The notes below the pieces were generated by a model that worked only from the letters and a program-made list of their open reading frames with translations, did no database searches and was not told where the DNA came from. From Bacillota bacterium (lineage in GTDB: Bacteria > Bacillota > Clostridia > Christensenellales > CAG-138): DNA of 8,389 nt. Location of the stretch: positions 1 through 8,389 of the forward strand of contig JAEYLA010000222.1 of the NCBI GenBank assembly GCA_023461495.1, in the 5' to 3' direction. Positions 1 to 4,150 of this stretch are shown here, in pieces; position 1 is the stretch's first letter, and each line of letters begins with the position of its first letter. Made by a program: the position numbers and the translations under genes.

Positions 1-6
1 GGCAGA

Positions 7-35
7 TTGACAGATGCAGGCTATGACAGTATACT
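7..35 (+). promoter_or_regulatory. Sigma-A-type promoter upstream of malQ
   Basis: TTGACA at 7-12 is a perfect -35 and TATACT at 30-35 is a near-perfect -10; the spacing is exactly 17 nt. Transcription would start near 41-43 and run into malQ, giving an untranslated leader of about 260 nt. No better promoter was seen between 45 and 303. The -10 lies inside a perfect inverted repeat (21-45), so access of RNA polymerase is probably controlled by a DNA-binding protein. Assignment to malQ is by position and direction only. Confidence 0.72.
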
Positions 36-45
36 ACTGTCATAG
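21..45. promoter_or_regulatory. Perfect 11-bp inverted repeat over the -10 (putative operator)
   Basis: CTATGACAGTA (21-31) and TACTGTCATAG (35-45) are exact reverse complements around a 3-nt spacer. The repeat covers the whole -10 of the promoter at 7-35 and reaches the expected start site, the classic place for a repressor operator. It has no following T-run, so it is not a good terminator of an upstream gene. The cognate regulator is not identified; I do not recognise the half-site as belonging to a particular family. Confidence 0.6.
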
Positions 46-303
46 AAGCGTCGGAAACGTTTGCGGTGCTTGCCGTTGTTTTGCGGCAGCTGCCGTACGG
101 AACAGGCGTTGCATGTTCATCCGGCGCGTTGCTGTTGCAGACCTGGCTGCTGCCATGCGCAGGTAAACCCTTTGCATGGCATGGTCTGATACCCGTCGAA
201 CGTTGCCCCTGCGCCGCCCGCGTCGTCCGATTCGGGCGGTGCCACCGTTTTGGGGCGGTTCTTTCTGGTTCCCTGTCACTGCCGGAACGGATGGAGGATC
301 TTT
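46..303 (+). other. Long gene-free leader of malQ with a stable hairpin
   Basis: About 260 nt lie between the predicted start of transcription and the malQ ATG. Open frames here have no ribosome binding site or recognisable product. Two structures stand out: a 12-bp palindrome CGGCAGCTGCCG at 84-95, and a 10-bp stem with one G-U pair formed by 211-220 and 233-242 around a 12-nt loop. CCGCCC at 214-219 could instead pair with a second GGGCGG at 253-258, so two exclusive folds are possible. No T-run directly follows the stem, so it is not a standard terminator. I do not recognise a known riboswitch. Confidence 0.35.
52..65. promoter_or_regulatory. LacI-family (MalR/CcpA-like) operator candidate
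   Basis: CGGAAACGTTTGCG is a nearly perfect 14-bp palindrome centred on CG. It differs at one base from CGCAAACGTTTGCG, a form I recall for maltose-operon MalR operators in Gram-positive bacteria, and it contains the core GNAANCGNTNNC of catabolite-responsive (cre) sites. It lies about 10-24 nt downstream of the predicted malQ transcription start, a position where LacI-family proteins block initiation or elongation. Which of MalR or CcpA might bind cannot be told from the site alone. Confidence 0.5.
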
Positions 304-1776
304 ATGCGCGCAAGCGGCATTTTACTGCACATCACCTCACTTCCTTCGCCCTTTGGGATCGGTACGCTTGGGCGCGAGGCGCACGACTTTGCGGATTTCC
401 TATTTAGCGCAGGGCAGCGCTACTGGCAGATGCTGCCCACAGGGGCCACCAGCTATGGGGACTCCCCCTATCAATCTTTTTCTGCGTTTGCGGGAAATCC
501 GTATTTTATCGATCTGGAGCAGCTTAGGGAACAAGGCCTGCTGATGCAGGAAGAACTGGAAGCCGCCTTTTGGGGCGATGATCTGCGGCAGGTGGATTAC
601 CGCGCCGTTTATGAAGCGCGCCTGCCGCTGTTAAGAAAAGCGTTCGGCCGGATAGACGTGCGGATGCAGGAAGCGCTAGATACATTTATAGAGGAGCACG
701 CATCCTGGCTGGAAGAATATGCGCTGTTTATGGCGCTCAAAGCGCAGTTTGGGATGCGCGCGTGGACGGACTGGCCGGAGGAACTCCGCCTGCGCAAGGA
801 GGAGGCGCTTTCCCAGTACCGTGCGCTGCTATCTGGGGAAATCCGGTTCTTTTCCTTTGTGCAGCTGCTGTTTTTCCGGCAGTGGGATGCGCTCAAGGCG
901 CATTGTGCGTCGCGCGGGGTCAAGCTCATTGGCGATCTTCCCATCTATGTGGCGATGGATTCTGCGGACGTCTGGGCCAATCCACAGTATTTCCAACTGG
1001 ATGAGGCGCGTATGCCCCTCCAGGTGGCGGGCGTGCCGCCCGACTATTTCTCGGCGGACGGCCAACTATGGGGCAACCCGCTCTATGATTGGGCCGTGAT
1101 GGAGAAAGACGGCTTCTCCTGGTGGATGCGGCGCATTGCGGCAAGCGCCAAAATGTTTGACGTGCTGCGCATCGATCATTTCAGGGGTTTGTCGAGCTAC
1201 TGGAGCGTCCCTTACGGAGATGCGACCGCGCGCAACGGCGTTTGGCGCAAGGGACCGGGGCGGGCGTTTGCCGATGCGCTTAAGATCAATTTCCCGGGGT
1301 TTCCGATCATTGCGGAGGATCTTGGCGCACCGGCGGAAGATGTCTATGCGCTCATGGACTATGCGGGCTACCCCGGCATGCGCGTGTTGCAGTTCGCGTT
1401 CGACGCGCTCTCTGAGAACAGCTACCAGCCTCACACATATCCGACACGCTGCGTTTGCTATACGGGTACACACGATAACGACACCGTAACGGGCTGGCTC
1501 AAGAGCGGCGACCCGGAAGCGGTTGGGTATGCGGTGGAGTATTTCGGCCTTAACGCAAAGGAAGGACTCAACTGGGGATTTTTGCGCGGCGGCATGTCCT
1601 CCGTGGCGGAGCTGTTCATCGCCCAGATGCAGGACTATCTTGGGTTGGATGAGGTGTCACGCATGAACATGCCGAGCACCACCGGCTGCAACTGGTGCTG
1701 GCGGATGCTGCCCGGCGAAGCGGATGATGCACTCTCGCGGCGGATCGCGCGTATGACGCGGATGTACGGGCGGTAA
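304..1776 (+). CDS. malQ: 4-alpha-glucanotransferase (amylomaltase, GH77)
   Basis: Transfers alpha-1,4-glucan segments between malto-oligosaccharides, releasing glucose, in the cytoplasm; it serves maltodextrin use and glycogen turnover. The 490-residue product has the length of short GH77 amylomaltases (Thermus aquaticus about 500). Family marks are visible in order: the N-terminal SGILLHITSLPSPFGIGTLG block (residues 4-23), the GDSPYQ motif near 52-57, the VPPDYFSADGQLWGNP loop, the nucleophile Asp291 in RIDHFRG, the acid/base Glu338 in AEDLGA, and Asp391 in GTHDNDT. These line up with D293, E340 and D395 of the Thermus enzyme. The frame is open back to 250, but ATG 304 is chosen because GGAGG at 293-297 sits 6 nt before it and homology begins there. 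It stands alone after a regulated promoter and ends in a bidirectional terminator, convergent with the DeoR-type gene. All catalytic residues are present. Function is very secure; the physiological role is inferred from the glg neighbours. Confidence 0.96.
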   Translation: MRASGILLHITSLPSPFGIGTLGREAHDFADFLFSAGQRYWQMLPTGATSYGDSPYQSFSAFAGNPYFIDLEQLREQGLLMQEELEAAFWGDDLRQVDYRAVYEARLPLLRKAFGRIDVRMQEALDTFIEEHASWLEEYALFMALKAQFGMRAWTDWPEELRLRKEEALSQYRALLSGEIRFFSFVQLLFFRQWDALKAHCASRGVKLIGDLPIYVAMDSADVWANPQYFQLDEARMPLQVAGVPPDYFSADGQLWGNPLYDWAVMEKDGFSWWMRRIAASAKMFDVLRIDHFRGLSSYWSVPYGDATARNGVWRKGPGRAFADALKINFPGFPIIAEDLGAPAEDVYALMDYAGYPGMRVLQFAFDALSENSYQPHTYPTRCVCYTGTHDNDTVTGWLKSGDPEAVGYAVEYFGLNAKEGLNWGFLRGGMSSVAELFIAQMQDYLGLDEVSRMNMPSTTGCNWCWRMLPGEADDALSRRIARMTRMYGR

Positions 1777-1805
1777 GCGTTGCAGCAAACCCCCATTGGC
1801 CAAGG

Positions 1806-1836
1806 AAAAAGCCGGAAGCGATGCTTCCGGCTTTCT
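1806..1836. terminator. Bidirectional intrinsic terminator between malQ and the DeoR-type gene
   Basis: GCCGGAAGC (1811-1819) and GCTTCCGGC (1823-1831) form a perfect 9-bp stem with a GAT loop. The stem is flanked by AAAAA on the left and TTT on the right, so the A-T pairs can extend it by 3. Reading rightward it ends malQ, with a short T-run. Reading leftward it ends the convergent regulator with TTTTT, the stronger of the two. Its position between two convergent stop codons (1776 and 1850) fits this double role. Confidence 0.88.
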
Positions 1837-1849
1837 GTTGTATAAAAGA

Positions 1850-2623
1850 TCATTCCCCGCCTGCGACCACAACCTGTACGCCGTGTTTTTCCGCTTCCTG
1901 CAGGAGGTCAATGGGCGGCTTGGCATCCGTCACCAACGCGTGGATGTCCGCAAGTGTTGCAAACGTGAAGGGAAGCGACCGTCCGAGCTTGGAGTGATCC
2001 ATCAGCATGACGACGCGGGACGCTTTCTCAATGACCTTGCGCTTTAATTGCCGTTCGCTGAAGGAACCCGAGGTAAACCCGCCGGTGAGCGAATAGCCGG
2101 AGGTCGCCATCAGCGCCGTATCGATATTGACTTGGTCCAAAAACGATTCCGCCTGCGGGCCGGAAAAAGAAAGCGTGTTGCCGCTGATCTGCCCGCCTAC
2201 GGAAATTACATTGCAGCTGCGCCGCTGGGAAAGCTCAATGGCGATGTTCGCACCGCTTGTGATGATGGTAAAGTGCTGGTCGGGCAGCAGCTTTGCCACG
2301 CACATCAGCGTGCTTCCCGCATCCATATAAATAGCGTGGCTCGTCTGCACAAACTGTACTGCGGCGCGGGCAATGGCGCGCTTTTCCGCCGTATGCTCCT
2401 GCGCGCGCTGGCTGTATAACCCTTCAATATCGGGCTGGATGGAGCGCATGGAAATAGCGCCGCCGCGCGTGCGGCGGATGGAGCCTTCCTGCTCCAGATA
2501 GTTGAGGTCGCGCCAGAGCGTCATGCTCGAGCAACCGCCGCAAAGCTCTAAAAGCTCGGCTACGGTGGCTTCGCCGTGGATATCGATATAATCCCTGATC
2601 TGCGCGCGGCGTTCGTTGAGCAT
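1850..2623 (-). CDS. DeoR/GlpR-family transcriptional regulator
   Basis: A 257-residue cytoplasmic DNA-binding protein, the usual family length. The N-terminal helix-turn-helix spans roughly residues 1-57, with the recognition-helix block SMTLWRDLNYLEQEG (33-47) and the wing RRTRGGAI (50-57). The C-terminal DeoRC sensor domain (about 75-235) shows the sugar-phosphate loop DAGST (101-105), ITSG (121-124), the conserved ERQLKRKVI (190-198) and MDHSKLG (208-214). In this family a phosphorylated sugar usually binds there and releases repression. The ATG at 2623 has GGAGG (complement of 2631-2635) 7 nt upstream. A strong promoter on this strand lies at 2658-2686. The gene converges on malQ and is followed by the shared terminator. 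The linkage makes control of sugar or glycogen genes, or of itself, plausible, but no target is shown. No specific gene name can be assigned; many paralogues (fruR, glpR, iolR, agaR types) look alike. Confidence 0.93.
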   Translation of the reverse strand: MLNERRAQIRDYIDIHGEATVAELLELCGGCSSMTLWRDLNYLEQEGSIRRTRGGAISMRSIQPDIEGLYSQRAQEHTAEKRAIARAAVQFVQTSHAIYMDAGSTLMCVAKLLPDQHFTIITSGANIAIELSQRRSCNVISVGGQISGNTLSFSGPQAESFLDQVNIDTALMATSGYSLTGGFTSGSFSERQLKRKVIEKASRVVMLMDHSKLGRSLPFTFATLADIHALVTDAKPPIDLLQEAEKHGVQVVVAGGE

Positions 2624-2657
2624 AGCGCATCCTCCAAAAGGTCAAATCTCTATGCTT

Positions 2658-2686
2658 AGTATACGCCAGATGATGGGATATAACAA
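2658..2686 (-). promoter_or_regulatory. Promoter of the DeoR-type regulator
   Basis: On the minus strand, TTGTTA (complement of 2681-2686) and TATACT (complement of 2658-2663) are separated by exactly 17 nt. Transcription would begin near 2651 and give a leader of about 28 nt including the GGAGG ribosome binding site. A second -10-like TGATATAAT on the same strand near 2736-2744 has no good -35. Confidence 0.65.
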
Positions 2687-2708
2687 GCGACATGTTACCA
2701 AATTAACA
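2681..2708. promoter_or_regulatory. Three alternating TAACA/TGTTA half-sites at the regulator promoter
   Basis: TAACA (2681-2685), TGTTA (2693-2697) and TAACA (2704-2708) alternate in orientation with starts 12 and 11 bp apart, about one helical turn. The first copy overlaps the -35 of the DeoR-type gene. Repeated short half-sites at the regulator's own promoter are common for DeoR-family autoregulation, so this is a candidate operator. The half-sites are only 5 bp and A/T-rich, so chance cannot be excluded. Confidence 0.35.
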
Positions 2709-2764
2709 GGTTGTGTTGGTTTCTTGTACGATTATATCAGCGCGCCGGAACGGTCGGTGCAGGT

Positions 2765-3130
2765 TCAAACGCGTATGACGGACGCGCCAAAAGGCAGCAG
2801 CGCAAGCTTTGCGAGCTTAAAGCACTGCATGCCGAACGGAATGCCCACGATGGTGATGCAGAACACAAGGCCGATCGCCGCGTGGATGATGGCCAGCTCC
2901 GCGCCGGTGAGAATGATCCACAGGAGGTTGATAAGCAAAGAGCCCGCGCCGGTGCTGTAGAGGATATCCTTCCCGAAAGGGAAGAACGCAAGCTTTGCAA
3001 ACTTGAAGCACTGGACGCCCCAGGGGATGCCGATGATGGTGATGCACCAGAAAATACCGGCGATTGTCCAGCACAGGCCCAGCACGATGCCGCCCAGCAA
3101 AAACCACAGGAGATTTCCCAATACCCGCAC
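2765..3130 (-). CDS. yccF: YccF-family (DUF307) inner membrane protein
   Basis: A 121-residue, strongly hydrophobic membrane protein of the YccF family, whose molecular function is not established. It is made of two ungapped 51-residue halves (residues 6-56 and 68-118), each with a hydrophobic segment, then CIT-I/V-IGIP, then QCFK-AKLA and PFG. The open frame extends to 3190, but I choose GTG 3130. It has GGAGG (complement of 3137-3141) with 6-nt spacing, whereas the upstream ATGs at 3160 and 3190 have none. The resulting start MRVLGNLLWFLLGG also matches the recalled start of E. coli YccF (MRTVLNILNFVLGG). It lies upstream of the DeoR-type gene on the same strand with 141 bp between them and no clear terminator, so read-through is possible. 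It is divergent from the desulfoferrodoxin. No link to glycogen metabolism is apparent. Confidence 0.88.
   Translation of the reverse strand: MRVLGNLLWFLLGGIVLGLCWTIAGIFWCITIIGIPWGVQCFKFAKLAFFPFGKDILYSTGAGSLLINLLWIILTGAELAIIHAAIGLVFCITIVGIPFGMQCFKLAKLALLPFGASVIRV
2777..3115 (-). repeat. Internal tandem duplication within yccF
   Basis: Codons 6-56 (2963-3115) and 68-118 (2777-2929) encode two 51-residue units that align without gaps. By hand count 27 of 51 residues are identical, including NLLW, CITI, GIP, QCFK, AKLA and PFG. The likeness is also visible at the DNA level (for example GATGGTGATGCA on the plus strand in both copies). An 11-residue linker joins them. Confidence 0.85.
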
Positions 3131-3158
3131 GCGTTGCCTCCATATGATGTTTTTTTTC

Positions 3159-3187
3159 ATGGTAGCGGAATTGGGGGAGGCGTGCAA
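3159..3187 (-). promoter_or_regulatory. Weak promoter candidate for yccF
   Basis: On the minus strand TTGCAC (complement of 3182-3187) and TACCAT (complement of 3159-3164) are 17 nt apart. This would give a leader of about 20 nt before the GTG at 3130 and would place the ATG at 3160 inside the -10. Both hexamers are imperfect. Other A/T-rich stretches at 3190-3205 could serve instead. Confidence 0.3.
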
Positions 3188-3210
3188 CATAAATTATGTA
3201 TAGGGGGTGT

Positions 3211-3237
3211 TTGACACGCTGCTTTGCGCTGTATAAT
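3211..3237 (+). promoter_or_regulatory. Promoter of the desulfoferrodoxin gene
   Basis: TTGACA (3211-3216) and TATAAT (3232-3237) are both perfect consensus hexamers. The spacing is 15 nt, shorter than the ideal 17, which would lower basal activity unless TAATAA at 3234-3239 (17-nt spacing) acts as the -10. Transcription would start near 3244, about 57 nt before the ATG. Confidence 0.65.
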
Positions 3238-3300
3238 AAAATAACTGTGCTAAAAACATATGCCTGTTCGGGCAAAAAACAAAACGGAGGACAGAAAGAT

Positions 3301-3684
3301 ATGAAGGAATTGAAGTTTTTCCGCTGTAAACATTGCGGCAATTTTGTGATGATGCTCCACGCTTCCGGCGCTCCCATGACCTGCTGTGGCGAGCATATGC
3401 ACGAAGTTGTCGCCAACACCACCGAAGCCGCAACCGAAAAGCATATTCCGGTTGTCACAGTGGATGGCGATACCGTTACGGTAGCGGTCGGCTCCGTGCT
3501 GCATCCGATGGTGGAAGAGCACTTCATCCAGTGGATCTACCTTGAAACCGAGGCGGGCGGGCAGCTCAAATACCTTGCGCCCGGTGAAACGCCCACCGCA
3601 ACCTTCAAGCTGGCAGACGGCGTGAAGGCGTTTGCTGCATACGAATACTGCAACCTCCACGGGCTTTGGAAGGCAGCGCTGTAA
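3301..3684 (+). CDS. dfx: Desulfoferrodoxin (two-iron superoxide reductase)
   Basis: Reduces superoxide to hydrogen peroxide without making oxygen, using electrons from rubredoxin; a cytoplasmic oxygen-defence enzyme of anaerobes. The 127-residue protein has the full class I layout. The N-terminal desulforedoxin-like domain carries Cys9, Cys12, Cys28 and Cys29 for the FeCys4 centre. The C-terminal superoxide-reductase domain carries His48, His68, His74, His120 and Cys117 for the catalytic Fe(His)4Cys centre, with Glu46-Lys47 just before His48 as in characterised enzymes. The frame is open upstream to 3196, but ATG 3301 is chosen because GGAGG at 3286-3290 precedes it and homology starts at MKELKFFRC. 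It is a single-gene unit with its own promoter (3211-3237) and terminator (3709-3748), divergent from yccF. No key residue is missing. It has no evident role in glycogen metabolism but points to an anaerobic host. Confidence 0.96.
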   Translation: MKELKFFRCKHCGNFVMMLHASGAPMTCCGEHMHEVVANTTEAATEKHIPVVTVDGDTVTVAVGSVLHPMVEEHFIQWIYLETEAGGQLKYLAPGETPTATFKLADGVKAFAAYEYCNLHGLWKAAL

Positions 3685-3708
3685 GCATCGGTTTTTCAAA
3701 ATGGTATC

Positions 3709-3748
3709 AAAGCTCCGCGCAATAAATGGGACGGCGCGGAGCTTTTTT
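3709..3748 (+). terminator. Intrinsic terminator of dfx
   Basis: AGCTCCGCGC (3711-3720) pairs perfectly with GCGCGGAGCT (3734-3743), extended by A-T pairs at 3709-3710. The loop is 13 nt and the stem runs into six T (3743-3748). It lies 25 nt after the dfx stop, so dfx is a monocistronic unit and glgB needs its own promoter. Confidence 0.9.
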
Positions 3749-3833
3749 ACTGCCGCGGTGCCCCAAAGTAGGGACGCACAACGACTGCAGGGCGATGACG
3801 ATGGTTGGAATGCATACATAAGTTTTACAATAT

Positions 3834-3849
3834 TCGGAAGCGGATGCCG
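3834..3849. promoter_or_regulatory. cre-like 16-mer upstream of the first glgB promoter candidate
   Basis: TCGGAAGCGGATGCCG matches the stretch at malQ (51-66) in 12 of 16 positions and keeps the GNAANCG half of the catabolite-responsive consensus. The right half is poor, and CGGAAGCG is not rare in GC-rich DNA. It ends 10 bp before a -35 candidate at 3860. Confidence 0.2.
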
Positions 3850-3859
3850 CACTGGGCTA

Positions 3860-3888
3860 TTGCGGGTTTTTTATACATAAGGTATAAT
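3860..3888 (+). promoter_or_regulatory. Distal promoter candidate for the glg operon
   Basis: TTGCGG (3860-3865) and a perfect TATAAT (3883-3888) are separated by 17 nt. Transcription would start near 3895, leaving about 255 nt of leader before the glgB GTG. The region 3895-4030 holds no convincing reading frame; a small inverted repeat AGCAT-TCC-ATGCT lies at 3930-3942. Confidence 0.55.
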
Positions 3889-4030
3889 AAAAGCCAAGAA
3901 GTCAAATCGGTGTTCTTACTTTATCTAGTAGCATTCCATGCTGTGTTCATCCGTTTCTGACTGCTGGGCCGTATCTCGCTTGACGGCAGCCGCGCGTGCG
4001 TTGTTCTTTTTCTTTTTTAGCTGCGGGCAC

Positions 4031-4059
4031 TTCATTCGGGACGTATTCGATGCTATGAT
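4031..4059 (+). promoter_or_regulatory. Proximal extended -10 promoter candidate for the glg operon
   Basis: TTCATT (4031-4036) and TATGAT (4054-4059) are 17 nt apart, and TG at 4051-4052 gives an extended -10 element that can compensate for the weak -35. Transcription would start near 4066, just before a hairpin (4078-4102). Confidence 0.45.
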
Positions 4060-4077
4060 AAATTCAGAAATTTCCAT

Positions 4078-4114
4078 CCGCCTGCATGGATTACCATGGC
4101 GGTACTTTTTCTAT
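4078..4114 (+). promoter_or_regulatory. Leader hairpin with T-rich tail before glgB (possible attenuator)
   Basis: CCGCC (4078-4082) pairs with GGCGG (4098-4102), and inside it ATGG (4086-4089) pairs with CCAT (4094-4097) around an ATTA loop, with a 3-nt bulge on the left arm. The T-rich stretch TACTTTTTCTATT follows directly (4103-4115). TCCAT at 4073-4077 could instead pair with ATGGA (4086-4090), breaking the inner stem. This resembles a weak terminator with an alternative fold, but the stem is bulged and the T-run interrupted. Confidence 0.3.
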
Positions 4115-4150
4115 TACATTTTGTTGATTTGTATATAGGGGGTGTGTTTC

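Noticed and set aside
250..303. In-frame N-terminal extension of malQ from ATG 250
   Set aside because: No ribosome binding site at 250 and the extra 18 residues are unlike the family; GGAGG at 293-297 and the family start both point to ATG 304.
66..544. Overlapping open frames at the left end (66-407, 176-544 and 40-279 minus)
   Set aside because: No ribosome binding sites and arginine/cysteine-rich compositions typical of out-of-frame GC-rich DNA; most run into malQ in another frame.
3131..3190. ATG starts at 3160 and 3190 for the YccF protein
   Set aside because: Neither has a ribosome binding site, and the GGAGG at 3137-3141 (minus strand) lies within the coding extension at proper distance from GTG 3130, which also matches the family N-terminus.
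3231..3245. PerR box at the dfx promoter
   Set aside because: Only the left half resembles TTATAAT; the right half matches poorly (about 8 of 14 positions overall), and the likeness is explained by the -10 hexamer.
3196..3300. Extended desulfoferrodoxin frame, possibly from TTG 3211 after GGGGGTG
   Set aside because: The stretch contains the TTGACA and TATAAT promoter hexamers, the extra residues are not part of the family, and ATG 3301 has its own GGAGG.
3938..4138. Small frame of 66 codons in the gap before glgB
   Set aside because: No ribosome binding site and a composition that follows the pyrimidine-rich DNA; it would also cover the proximal promoter and the leader hairpin.
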